From positions 204,600 through 268,599 of the forward strand of contig NZ_LMQC01000021.1 of the NCBI RefSeq assembly GCF_001424485.1: a stretch of 64,000 bases of DNA, in the 5' to 3' direction. The notes under the pieces are model-generated. The model ran no database searches. It was not told where the DNA came from and saw only the letters and a program-made list of their open reading frames with translations. The DNA comes from Modestobacter sp. Leaf380 (GTDB lineage Bacteria > Actinomycetota > Actinomycetes > Mycobacteriales > Geodermatophilaceae). Below, piece by piece: positions 15,249 through 24,059 of this stretch. A program made the position numbers and the translations under genes. Numbering within the stretch: position 1 is the first letter of the stretch; each line of letters opens with the position of its first letter.

Positions 15249-17128
15249 TCAGAACGGCGGCTCGTCGTGGACCGGCGCAACCCCTGCGACCTCCAGCCCC
15301 TGAGCCCGGCGGGCTCGCGCCGCCTCGAGTTCGGCGTCGATCTCGGCCGCGACGCCGGCGCGCTCCGCGGCGGTGGCCCGACGGCGGGCACGCTCCTCGG
15401 GAGTGGGGGTGCGGTACTGCCGGGGGGTGCGGCCGAACAGCTCGGTGAACGTGTCCGGCTGGGTGCCGGCCGCCACGTGCGCCTCGGCGACGGCCACGGG
15501 CCGGGTGGTGCGGGTCCGTCCGCCGGGCGGGGTGACGTGCAGGGTCCCGTCGGCGTCCACGGCGAACGCCCAGCCCGGAGCGTGGGTCTTGAGCCGGTGG
15601 TGCCGGCGGCAGAGGCAGGCCAGGTTCGTGACGCACGTCGGTCCGCCGGCCCCGGGGTCTCGGTGGTCGCGTGGGACGACGTGGTCGAGGTCGACGTGGT
15701 CGGCTGGTCGGTGGCAGCCGGGGAAGCGGCAGTGCTGGTCGCGGGCCTTGACGAAACGGACCTGCGCGGCAATCGGCACGTACCCCTGGACCTCGGGCGG
15801 TGGACCCAGTCCCGCGCCACGACGGTGTGCGGAACGCGCCTCGGACGGTGACGCGACCGCCCGCAACCGGCCGGCGCTGTCGACGACCTCGAACCAGACC
15901 TGACCCCCGTCGACCCGTCCGCCGGTGCGGTGACCGGCCAGGGCACCGGACCGAGCCAGCAGCTCGGCCACCGCGACCGGACCGACGCTCAGTCCACCGA
16001 TCGACGCCGTCCCCGGCGTCCGTGGCCCTCGCCCAGCCGCGACTGCGTCCAGGGCCTCGGCCCCCGCAGCGCACGGCGCCGGACCCACCGGTGCGGCAGC
16101 TCCCGCGGTCAGGACGGGAGCCAGGTGGTCGGGGTGGTCGTCGCGGTGGTCGTGGAGGTCGGCCAGGTCCACCCGCAGGCGCAGCTGCCAGCTGGCGCGG
16201 GCCACGTCCTCGGGGAGCGTCTCCCAGGGCCGGGTCAGCAGCTGGCGCAGCGCGTCCACGCGGAGCTGCCCGATCGGGCGGCGGTCACCGCCCTTCCGCA
16301 TCACCGCGGCCATGGCGTCGACCACGGACTGCATCGCTGCGGCGTCGGCGGCGTCCAGCAGGTCGGCCCGCAGTCCGCGAGGCCGTCCCCGGACCCCACC
16401 GTCGTCACGTTCTGCTTCCGCCGGCGTCGCTCGGCCCGCCGTGCGGCCTCCGCCGGGTCCGCGGCGATCAGCGCCCCGGCCACCCGGTCTGCGAGTGGGG
16501 TCGGGCCCAGGCCCTCGCCGATCCAGGCGAGGCCCCGGGCAGCCACGTCGTCGACGACGTCGTCGTCCACCCCGCCGCCCGCGGAGCGCTTGCGGTGGCC
16601 GAGGGCGTCGACCAGCACCTGGCACCGCCGGACGTCGATCTCCCCGTCCGCCAGGGCGGCCCACACCCGCGGCAGCTGCTCGGCGAGCACCCGCTGCTCG
16701 TCCACCAGCACCGAGGCGGACCCGACGCTGATGCCCAGCACCACAGCGACCTCGTCGGCCACCCAGTCGTCCGGCCGATCCGGGGCGGACGGGTCGTCGG
16801 CGCGGGCGCCGGGCAGGCGTTCATGGGTCGGCTGCAGGGCGGCGAGCCGGGAGACAGCTGCTGCCTGCAGCGCGTGCAGCTGGGCCTGGGCCTCGGCCAC
16901 GTCGCGCAGGACGGCGTGCACCGCGGCGCGGTCGCTGCGTCCGGTGACCAGCAGCTCCGCCAGGCGGGTGGGCCGGACGCTGACGTCGGCCGGCAGGAGC
17001 CCCGCAGCCACCTGGGCGACCCGCTCGGCCTCCAGCACGGTGGCCCGGGCAGCAGCTGAGGTGAACACCTCGACCTGCCCGACACCGAGGGAGACGCCGA
17101 ACCGCGTCCTGGCCACGACCTGCTCCAC
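15249..17128 (-). pseudogene. DUF222-HNH endonuclease (13E12 repeat family), frameshifted
   Basis: Two overlapping frames make one protein. The first (from GTG 17128, with GGGAGG 6 bases upstream) has the DUF222 domain, typical of the actinobacterial REP13E12 family, ending ...QNVTTVGSGDGLAD. The second supplies LRADLLDAADAAAMQ and the C-terminal HNH domain (CRFPGC, DLDHVVPRDH, LCRRHHRLKTH). One missing C near 16373 (GACTGCGG where GACCTGCGG would keep frame) breaks it. With that base the product would be about 626 residues. These proteins occur in many copies per genome; their role is unclear. Sequencing error is possible. Confidence 0.85.
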
Positions 17129-17528
17129 GTCCCACCTCCCGCTCGGTTCGAACACCTGTACGAACCTTAACGCACTTCTCGCGTCCGGACAAGGCAAACG
17201 TGCAGCTCAGGACGAAGGCAGCCGACCGCTACGCCCGTGCTCACTCCGCCGCGGGAGAGGGACGGCCTCAGCGTGTCGACCTGTTCGCCCACCCATGGAG
17301 AAGGCCGGCTCGGGGCGGCGGATGCATCACCAGGGACACCAGACCGACTGCTGACGCGACTCTCCCGCCGGGAGTCGTCCGGGCAGGACTGCGGGACGGC
17401 GCAGGTGGATCGCGGACCCGGGTGGACGGGGCGACAGGGTGGCCCGCCGAACGCGCCCCCGGTCGCAGAGCCCGGCCGCCGGACTGCACGGGACGGGGGC
17501 AGAGACAGCCCGGCCCTAGGCTGCGCGG
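17129..17528. other. 400-base intergenic region
   Basis: Lies between the DUF222-HNH start and the PucR gene. It holds the divergent promoters but no convincing coding frame on either strand. Only the -10-like TAGGCT near its right end was recognised. A weak hairpin around 17360-17380 (GACTC...GGGAGTC) was seen but is not a strong terminator. Confidence 0.5.
17517..17522 (+). promoter_or_regulatory. -10 element (TAGGCT) for a leaderless transcript
   Basis: TAGGCT ends 6 bases before the GTG at 17529. No ribosome-binding site is present, so transcription probably starts at the GTG. Confidence 0.5.
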
Positions 17529-18731
17529 GTGCCGTCCGACCGGGTCCAGCAGCTGGTCGACGCGCTGGCCGAGCGGCTGCAGCGCTCGGTGGTCGTCGAC
17601 GACCCGCAGGTCCGGATGCTGGTCACCAGCCGGCACTTCGGCGACGAGGACGACGTCCGGGTGCGCGCGGTGCTGCAGCGCGACGCCGGGCCCGCGGCCG
17701 TGGCGCACGTGCTGGGTTCCGGGGTCGCGTCCTGGCGTCAGGCGGGCTGGATCCCGGCGGAGCCCTCGATCGGGATGCACCCGCGCTGGTGCGTGCCGTT
17801 GCGCTGGCAGGGCGAGCTGCTGGGCCTGCTGATGGTCATCGACGCGGCGTCCGCGCTGGCCGACGACGAGGTCGCGGTGATCGGGTCGGCCGCCGGCGAG
17901 CTGGCCGCGGTGCTGGTCGGCGACCGGCACGCCGCCGACGCCGCGACGGCCGCCCGGGACGCCGTCGTCACCGCGCTGGTGGGCCGCGACCCGGCCGCCC
18001 GGACGGCGGCGCGGGCCGAGCTGGCCCGGACCGGTGCGCTGCCCACGGGCCGGCACGTCCGCGCGGTCGTGCTCGCCCTGGACGGCGTCGCCCCCGCGGA
18101 CACCGAGCACGGCCGGGCCGCGGTCCGGCGCGGCCTGGTCGCGATGACCTCACGGTCGGCGGGCACCGTCCTCGGGGCCGTCACCGACGCCGGCGGCAGC
18201 GCGCTGCTGGTGACCGCCGGCCCGACGGAGGACGCCACGGTCGCCGGCCTCGCGGGCCTCGCCGTCGCGGAGGTGGCCGCGGTGGCCGCCGGCCGGTTCG
18301 GCTGCGTCGCCGGCACCGGCCCCGCCGTCGAAGGGCTGGACCGGGCGTGGACGTCGCACCGACAGGCCGAGCTGGCCACCCGCGCGGTGCCCCGGTTGGC
18401 ACCCGGCCCGGTGGTGGACGCCGACGGGCTGGGCGTGGCCGGCGTGCTGCTGCGGGTGCCCCGAGAGGAGTGGGACGAGACCGCACTGCCCGTGGAGCTG
18501 GCCGCGCTGGCCGCCGGGGACCCGCAGGGCCGGCTGACCGACACCCTCACCGCCTGGCTGGACGCCGGCGGCAACGCCCCGGCAGCCGCCGACGCCCTGC
18601 GGGTGCACCGCACGACGCTGCACCACCGGCTGGACCGGGTCCGCGAGCTCACCGGCGCCGACCTCGACGACGGCGGCACCCGGCTGCGCCTGCACCTGGG
18701 GCTCACCGTCGCGCGGCTGCTGGACGGCTGA
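17529..18731 (+). CDS. PucR/CdaR-type transcriptional regulator
   Basis: A 400-residue regulator. The N-terminal part looks like a GAF-type sensor (VRMLVTSRHFGDED, LRWQGELLGLLMVID). The C-terminus carries the PucR helix-turn-helix (LTAWLDAGGNAPAAADALRVHRTTLHHRLDRV region), where LHVHRxTLxxRL is the family signature. Such proteins often activate catabolic or amino-acid genes in response to a small molecule. Its closest co-directional neighbours are the hydrolase and SDR genes about 120 bases downstream, possible targets. Starts with GTG, probably leaderless. Confidence 0.85.
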   Translation: MPSDRVQQLVDALAERLQRSVVVDDPQVRMLVTSRHFGDEDDVRVRAVLQRDAGPAAVAHVLGSGVASWRQAGWIPAEPSIGMHPRWCVPLRWQGELLGLLMVIDAASALADDEVAVIGSAAGELAAVLVGDRHAADAATAARDAVVTALVGRDPAARTAARAELARTGALPTGRHVRAVVLALDGVAPADTEHGRAAVRRGLVAMTSRSAGTVLGAVTDAGGSALLVTAGPTEDATVAGLAGLAVAEVAAVAAGRFGCVAGTGPAVEGLDRAWTSHRQAELATRAVPRLAPGPVVDADGLGVAGVLLRVPREEWDETALPVELAALAAGDPQGRLTDTLTAWLDAGGNAPAAADALRVHRTTLHHRLDRVRELTGADLDDGGTRLRLHLGLTVARLLDG

Positions 18732-18848
18732 GTCCTCGCCAGCGAGCACGTGAGGGGCCCACCGCGCTCGCCGCGGCCGTGGTGTCCGCCGTCACAGGCA
18801 ACCGATGATCACCCGGTGGGTCGACGGCGACCCGGCAGGAGGCACGAC

Positions 18849-19706
18849 ATGGCCACGTTCACCACCACCGACGGCGTCGAGATCGACTTCCGGGACTCTG
18901 GTGCCACGGCCAGCGGGCGCACCCTGGTGCTGTTGCACGGCTGGTCGCAGTCGAGGGCCACCTGGGACCGCGCCGTCCCGGCGCTGGCCGCGCAGCACCG
19001 CGTCGTCAGCTACGACCACCGCGGCCACGGCCGCTCCGGCAAGCCCGACCACGGTGCCCGGGTCGCCCGGCTGGCCGCCGACCTCGCCGAGCTCGTCGCG
19101 CACCTGGGCATCGGCTCCTACGACCTGGTCGGGCACTCGATGGGTGCCTCGGTGGCCTGGAGCCACATCGACAACCAGGGCACCGGCGCGCTGGACTCCC
19201 TGGTGGTCGTCGACCAGCCCAGCGCGTGCGTCGTGCTGCCCTGGATGACGCCGGAGGAGGGCGCCGCAGCCGGCGCGATCCTGGACTTCCCGAGCACCGA
19301 GGGGTTCGTCGGTGCGGTCGGGGCGCCCGATGCGACCGAGACCCGCCGCGCGTTCCTGGTCTCGATGCTGTCCGACGTGCTGCCCGAGGACGACCTGGCG
19401 TTCCTGTTCGGGGAGAACCTGCAGATGCCCGGCCCGTGGGGCGCCCGGCTGCTGCTGGACCACGCCATGCAGGACTGGCGGGACGTGCTGCCGCGCATCG
19501 ACGTCCCCACGCTGGTGGTGGCCGGGGAGGTCAGCCACGTCGCGCCGGCGTCCCAGCAGTGGACCGCCGAGCACGTCCCCGGCGCACGGTTGCGGACCTT
19601 CGGCGCCGACGAGGGCGGCTCGCACTTCCCGTTCTACGAGGGCCCGGCGCACTTCACCCGTGTGCTGTTGGACTTCATCGCCGGCACCCCCGGCCCCCGT
19701 GGCTGA
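18849..19706 (+). CDS. Alpha/beta hydrolase, haloperoxidase/epoxide-hydrolase-like
   Basis: A 285-residue hydrolase with LVLLHGWSQSRATWD (oxyanion hole), YDHRGHGRS, the nucleophile motif GHSMGAS and a late LVVAGEVSHV, then a final His in GSHFPFYEGP. These mark the non-heme chloroperoxidase/arylesterase group, where the same triad hydrolyses esters or lactones. GGAGG lies about 9 bases before the ATG. Overlaps the next SDR gene by 8 bases, forming a two-gene operon; the pair could oxidise and then hydrolyse, or the reverse, one substrate. Confidence 0.8.
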   Translation: MATFTTTDGVEIDFRDSGATASGRTLVLLHGWSQSRATWDRAVPALAAQHRVVSYDHRGHGRSGKPDHGARVARLAADLAELVAHLGIGSYDLVGHSMGASVAWSHIDNQGTGALDSLVVVDQPSACVVLPWMTPEEGAAAGAILDFPSTEGFVGAVGAPDATETRRAFLVSMLSDVLPEDDLAFLFGENLQMPGPWGARLLLDHAMQDWRDVLPRIDVPTLVVAGEVSHVAPASQQWTAEHVPGARLRTFGADEGGSHFPFYEGPAHFTRVLLDFIAGTPGPRG

Positions 19707-20502
19707 CGGGCGGCTGGCCGGCAAGGTCGCGATCGTCTTCGGCGGTGGGCTGAACACCGGCGGCCCGGACGGCGTCACCAGCATCGGGGCAGCCACCGCC
19801 ACCACGTTCGCCCGGCACGGTGCCCGGGTCGTCGTCGTCGACCGGGACGTCGCGGCCGCCGGACGCACGGTGGACGTCGTCCGTGCCGAGGGCGGGGAGG
19901 CACTGGCACTGGTCGCCGACGTGACCGACGGCGAGCAGGTGCAGGACGCGGTCGCCGCGGCGATCGACGAGCACGGCCGGCTGGACGTCGTGCAGAACAC
20001 GGTGGGCGCGACCCGGCTGGGCGGGGTCGACGAGCTGACCCTGGCCGACTGGCAGCGGACGCTGGCGCTGAACCTGGACAGCGTCTTCCTCACCGCGCAG
20101 GCCACGCTGCCGCACCTGCTGGTGCGCGGCGGGTCGATGGTCAACGTGTCCTCGACGGCGTCGATCCGCTGGACCGGCTACCCCTACCCGGCCTACGCCG
20201 CGGCCAAGGCGGGGGTCAACCAGCTGACCCGCTCGCTGGCCCTGCAGCACGCCGCGCGCGGGGTGCGGGTGAACGCGGTGCTGGCCGGGCTGATCGACAC
20301 CCCGCTCGTCTACCAACAGCTCGCCGGGGACGCGGCGCCCGACCGGGTCCGGGCCGAGCGGGACGCGCAGAGCCCGACCGGCCGGATGGGCTCCGCCCAG
20401 GACGTCGCGGACGCCGCGTTGTTCCTGGCCTCGGACGAGTCGCGGTACGTCAACGGGGTGCTGCTGCCCGTCGACGGCGGGCTGGCGGCCCGGGTGCTCT
20501 AG
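19699..20502 (+). CDS. Short-chain dehydrogenase/reductase
   Basis: A 267-residue SDR. The cofactor loop is unusual: GGGLNTGGPDGVTSIGAA replaces the common TGxxxGIG, with a longer glycine-rich insert. The rest is typical: catalytic Ser in VNVSSTAS, YAAAKAGVNQLTRSLA (Tyr and Lys) and an ending VDGG. GTG start overlaps the hydrolase stop. Its TAG stop interlocks with the TAG of the convergent VOC gene at a CTAG. Substrate unknown. Confidence 0.85.
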   Translation: MADGRLAGKVAIVFGGGLNTGGPDGVTSIGAATATTFARHGARVVVVDRDVAAAGRTVDVVRAEGGEALALVADVTDGEQVQDAVAAAIDEHGRLDVVQNTVGATRLGGVDELTLADWQRTLALNLDSVFLTAQATLPHLLVRGGSMVNVSSTASIRWTGYPYPAYAAAKAGVNQLTRSLALQHAARGVRVNAVLAGLIDTPLVYQQLAGDAAPDRVRAERDAQSPTGRMGSAQDVADAALFLASDESRYVNGVLLPVDGGLAARVL

Positions 20503-20885
20503 CGCTGGTCCCGCCGCAGCGGGTGGTCGGCAGGCACCTCGACGAGCACGACGGGGACGCCGTCGGGGTCGGCCACCCAGCACTCGACCAGCCCCCACGG
20601 CTCGCGCACCGGGCCGCGGGTGACCGGGACGCCGAGCGCAGCCAGCCGGTCGTGCTCGGCGTGCACGTCGCGGACCTGCAGCCACAGGCTCATCCCGGCC
20701 GGTGCGGTGTCCCCGCGGCCGGACACCTCGAGCAGCCCGCCGCCCCCCAGGAAGTACACGACGCCCCGGTGCTCGGGTGGCCCGAACTCCCGGTGCACGG
20801 CCAGCCCCAGCGTGCCGGCGTAGAAGGCGTGGCTGGCATCGGGGTCGGTGGGCCGCAGGAGCAGCCTGCTGCTGAGGACGTCCAT
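20499..20885 (-). CDS. VOC (glyoxalase/bleomycin-resistance-like) protein
   Basis: A 128-residue vicinal-oxygen-chelate protein: LLLRPTDPDASHAFYAGTLGLAVHREFG at the start and DPDGVPVVLVEV at the end, the usual two-module signature. Members bind metals or sequester antibiotics; the function here is open. The stop shares CTAG with the convergent SDR. The ATG is 17 bases from the divergent GTG of the DUF1349 gene and the upstream -10 overlaps that gene's promoter, so it is probably leaderless. Confidence 0.8.
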   Translation of the reverse strand: MDVLSSRLLLRPTDPDASHAFYAGTLGLAVHREFGPPEHRGVVYFLGGGGLLEVSGRGDTAPAGMSLWLQVRDVHAEHDRLAALGVPVTRGPVREPWGLVECWVADPDGVPVVLVEVPADHPLRRDQR

Positions 20886-20890
20886 CGGTC

Positions 20891-20897
20891 GATGATG
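20891..20897. promoter_or_regulatory. Shared -10 region of a symmetric divergent promoter
   Basis: On the plus strand GATGAT (20891-20896) ends 6 bases before GTG 20903. On the minus strand CATCAT (20897-20892) ends 6 bases before ATG 20885. The two -10 boxes overlap by 5 bases and both transcripts would be leaderless. Both elements deviate from TAnnnT at the first base, so this is a prediction. Confidence 0.45.
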
Positions 20898-20902
20898 GAC
20901 CC

Positions 20903-21511
20903 GTGATCGACCCCGAGCTGCTCGCCGCCGCCTCCTGGACCACCGCACCGGCCGCCGTCGAACACGTCGACGGCACGCTGCGGGTCACCGCCGTCGAGGG
21001 CAGCGACGCCTGGCGGCACACCTCCTACGGCTTCGTGCACGACGACGCGCACGGCCTGCTCGCCCCCTTCGGCGCCCGGGACGCCCTCGAGGTGTCCTTC
21101 GACGTCGCCTACGGCCGGCAGTTCGACCAGGCCGGGCTGCTGCTGCGCGCCGGCGCGCAGGAGTGGGTGAAGGCCGGGGTCGAGGTCTCCGACGGCGTGC
21201 CGCAGGTCGGCGCCGTCGTCACGCACGGCACGTCGGACTGGTCGGTGGCCCCGGTGCCCGACTGGGCCGGCCGCCGGGTGACGGTCCGCGCCAGCCGGGA
21301 CGGCGACGCGGTGACCGTGCGGGCGCGGGTGGACGACGAGCCGTACCGGCTGGTCCGGGTCGCACAGGTCGACCCGGCCCTCGAGCTGCGCGCCGGGCCC
21401 TACTGCTGCGCCCCGACCCGGGCCGGGCTGACCGTCGTCTTCACCGGCTGGCGGCGGACCACCCCGGACGCCGCCCTGCACGACGAGGGGGCCGGGACGA
21501 CCGGTGGATGA
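20903..21511 (+). CDS. DUF1349 domain protein
   Basis: A 202-residue protein matching DUF1349, a concanavalin-like beta-sandwich seen in proteins related to the yeast 'regulation of enolase 1' protein. Typical parts are WTTAPAAVEHVDGTLRVTA near the N-terminus and FDQAGLLLRAGAQEWVKAGVE in the middle. No signal peptide. Biochemical role unknown; carbohydrate binding is possible from the fold. Divergent from the VOC gene and overlapping the GGDEF-EAL gene by 8 bases. Confidence 0.75.
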   Translation: MIDPELLAAASWTTAPAAVEHVDGTLRVTAVEGSDAWRHTSYGFVHDDAHGLLAPFGARDALEVSFDVAYGRQFDQAGLLLRAGAQEWVKAGVEVSDGVPQVGAVVTHGTSDWSVAPVPDWAGRRVTVRASRDGDAVTVRARVDDEPYRLVRVAQVDPALELRAGPYCCAPTRAGLTVVFTGWRRTTPDAALHDEGAGTTGG

Positions 21512-23372
21512 CCCGCCGGTGAACACCTCGCGACGTGGGCCCGGGGACCTCGCCCGCCCGGGTGAGGGAGCGGCACCGGCCCTGGGGCGGGGGTCGGTCG
21601 CCGTCGACACCAGGGACGTGATCGACGTGCTCGGCCTGGACCGAGGCCACCTGACCGCCCTCCACGACGCTGACGCCGGGCTCCCCGGCCTGGCCGCGCT
21701 GGCCCGCCCCGTCCCGGTGCTGGCGGCCGACACGACCATGGAGCAGGTCGACCGGGTCTTCGCCCGGCACCCGGAGGTGCCCTGCGTCGCGGTCGCCCAC
21801 CCCACCGTCCCGGCCCTGCGCGGCCTGCTGGAACGCACCCGGTTCGACGCCCTGATGAGCGGCCCCTTCGGCTACGGCCGGTCGCTGCACGCCCGCCGCG
21901 AGCTCCTGGACACCGCCCAGTGGGACGCCCTGCTCCTCACCCCGGGCACCGGCGTCGTCGAGGCCGCCTCCCGCGCCATCACCCGCTCGCCCGGCTTCGT
22001 CCACGACCCGGTGCTGGTCGCCACCGAGTCGGGCACCGCCGCAGTGGCCATGCCGGCGCTGCTGGCCGCCCTGGCCCGGGCACTCGCCGAGCGGGCACTG
22101 ACCGACCCGCTCACCGGGCTGGCCAACCGGGCCGCCTTCTTCGGCCGGGTCGAGGAGTCCTGCCGGCGCAGCGCCACCCAGCCCGGGCACCAGAGCGCCG
22201 TCGTCTTCTTCGACCTCGACGGGTTCAAGGCGGTCAACGACACCTGGGGCCACGAGACCGGCGACGAGCTGCTCGTGGCGGTGGCCGCCGAGCTGCGCCG
22301 GGTCGCCCGCCCCACGGACCTGGCGGCGAGGCTCGGTGGCGACGAGTTCGCCGTCTGCCTGGACATCGACGGCGGAGGGACGGCGACGGGCACCGCTGCC
22401 GCCATCGCCGGCCGGCTGCACGCCGCGGTGTCCCGGGTCGGCCGGGCCACGCCGGGCGGTGTCCGGGCCTCGGCCGGCGTGGCCGTCTGCGCCCCGGGCG
22501 CGGCCATCGACGCCGGCGACCTCGTCCGCGCCGCCGACCTGGCGATGTACACGACCAAGCGGGCCGGTGGCGACGCCGCGTCCGAGCCCGTCCTGGTCCA
22601 CGCCGCCGCCGACGTCGACCCGCTGCAGAACTCCACCATCGGTGCCGCCGCAGCAGCCGGCGAGCTCGTCCTGGACTACCAGCCCATCGTGGAGATGACC
22701 ACCGGCCGGGTGGTCAGCCTGGAGGCGCTCGTGCGCTGGCGGCACCCGCGGCTGGGGCTGCTGGCGCCGGGGGCCTTCCTGCCCGCGGTCGACCGCCGGG
22801 GCCAGCTGCCCGACCTCGACGACTGGGTGCTGCGCACCGCGTGCCGGGAGTTCGCCACCTGGTCCACCGACGGGCCCTTCCTGAACGTCAACGTCAGCCC
22901 GGCGACCCTGCTGGCCCCCGGGTTCCTGGACCAGGTGCTGGCCGCGGCCGGCGCGGGCGGCCTGCCGCCGGAGCGGCTGCGGATCGAGGTGCCCGAGCAC
23001 CTCCTGGTCGACCAGCTGGACGCCGTCGCCGACACCCTGTCAGCGCTGCGCCGCGCCGGGGTCGCACTCACCCTGGACGACGTCGGGGCCGGGGACACCT
23101 CCCTGCGGCACCTGCGCGACGTCGACACCGACGGGATCAAGATCGACCGGTCCTACGTCGCCGGCGCCGTGGACGACGTCAAGGACCGGGCGCTCGTGCA
23201 GCTGCTGGTGGCCTTCGCCGACCGGACCGGCCTGGCGGTGACCGCGGAGGGCGTCGAGACCGTGGAGCAGCGCGACCTGTTGACCTCGATGGGCTGCCGC
23301 TACGGACAGGGCTGGCTGTTCGGCCGCCCCGGCCCGCTGCCGGCGCCCTCCCCACGACCGACGCGGGACTGA
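21504..23372 (+). CDS. Cyclic-di-GMP enzyme with GGDEF and EAL domains
   Basis: A 622-residue soluble protein. The first 190 residues include a CBS-like sensor stretch (TTMEQVDRVFARHPEVPCVAVAHP). The GGDEF domain has DPLTGLANR and an intact ARLGGDEFAV (about 276-285). The EAL domain has SLEALVRWRHP (EAL at about 407), NVNVSP, a DDVGAG version of DDFGTG, GIKIDRSYV and AEGVET, so the metal and catalytic residues appear kept. It may both make and break c-di-GMP. No membrane segments. The GTG overlaps the DUF1349 stop region. Confidence 0.9.
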   Translation: MDDPPVNTSRRGPGDLARPGEGAAPALGRGSVAVDTRDVIDVLGLDRGHLTALHDADAGLPGLAALARPVPVLAADTTMEQVDRVFARHPEVPCVAVAHPTVPALRGLLERTRFDALMSGPFGYGRSLHARRELLDTAQWDALLLTPGTGVVEAASRAITRSPGFVHDPVLVATESGTAAVAMPALLAALARALAERALTDPLTGLANRAAFFGRVEESCRRSATQPGHQSAVVFFDLDGFKAVNDTWGHETGDELLVAVAAELRRVARPTDLAARLGGDEFAVCLDIDGGGTATGTAAAIAGRLHAAVSRVGRATPGGVRASAGVAVCAPGAAIDAGDLVRAADLAMYTTKRAGGDAASEPVLVHAAADVDPLQNSTIGAAAAAGELVLDYQPIVEMTTGRVVSLEALVRWRHPRLGLLAPGAFLPAVDRRGQLPDLDDWVLRTACREFATWSTDGPFLNVNVSPATLLAPGFLDQVLAAAGAGGLPPERLRIEVPEHLLVDQLDAVADTLSALRRAGVALTLDDVGAGDTSLRHLRDVDTDGIKIDRSYVAGAVDDVKDRALVQLLVAFADRTGLAVTAEGVETVEQRDLLTSMGCRYGQGWLFGRPGPLPAPSPRPTRD

Positions 23373-23377
23373 ACCGG

Positions 23378-23857
23378 TCACCCTGCGGGGCACCGGCCCG
23401 AGTGCACCAGCTGCGTCGTCCAGAGGCCCGGCAGGACCTCGCGGTGACCCAGCTCGACGAAGCCCGTCCGCGTGTACAGCGCCCGGGCGGGCGCGTTGGC
23501 CCGCCCGGTCGACACCGTGGTCGGTCGTCCCGCGGCCCGGTCGAGGACGGCGGCCAGCAGCGCCGTCCCCACCCCGCGACGGTGGGCCGAGGGGGCGACC
23601 ACCAGCCGGTCGACGTCGAGGCCCTCCGGCGCGGCCGTCCAGGCCACCGCGCCCACGAGCCCGTCCGGACCGGTGGCGGCCAGCCACTGCAGGGGTGCCG
23701 CACGCAGCTCCGCGAGCGTCTCGTGCAACGGCGGGATGCGGTCGTCACCGATCAGCGCGGCCTCCACCCGGTAGGCCTCGCGCTGCAGCTGCTGGAGCCG
23801 GAAGGCGAGGTCGTCGTCCCGACCGGGGACGACGGACGTGATCCACGGGGTCGTCAC
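23378..23857 (-). CDS. GNAT-family acetyltransferase
   Basis: A 159-residue N-acetyltransferase. Acetyl-CoA binding motif A reads VVAPSAHRRGVGTALLAAVL, followed by NAPARALYTRTGFVELGHRE, the common motif B. GTG at 23857 chosen; longer frames upstream are arginine-rich and not conserved. Substrate unknown. Convergent with the GGDEF-EAL gene, stops 5 bases apart. Confidence 0.8.
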   Translation of the reverse strand: MTTPWITSVVPGRDDDLAFRLQQLQREAYRVEAALIGDDRIPPLHETLAELRAAPLQWLAATGPDGLVGAVAWTAAPEGLDVDRLVVAPSAHRRGVGTALLAAVLDRAAGRPTTVSTGRANAPARALYTRTGFVELGHREVLPGLWTTQLVHSGRCPAG

Positions 23858-24059
23858 CCGCCCATCCTCGCCGTCGCGGTGACCCGGGCCACGGGCGCGG
23901 GGACGCCTGGGACTGGAGGGGTGACGGGCCGGTCCGACGCGCTCGCCTACCGGCTCCGGCCCACTCCCCATGTCACCCTCGGTGCCGAGAGACCACCAGC
24001 CGGTCACGACCCGACCGCGACCCGACCGTCCAGGTCACGACCCGAGCCGGAGTGCCCCT

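Noticed and set aside
17129..17528. Possible RNA gene or small ORF in the 400-base gap
   Set aside because: No tRNA-like cloverleaf, and the open frames have no ribosome-binding site or recognisable protein.
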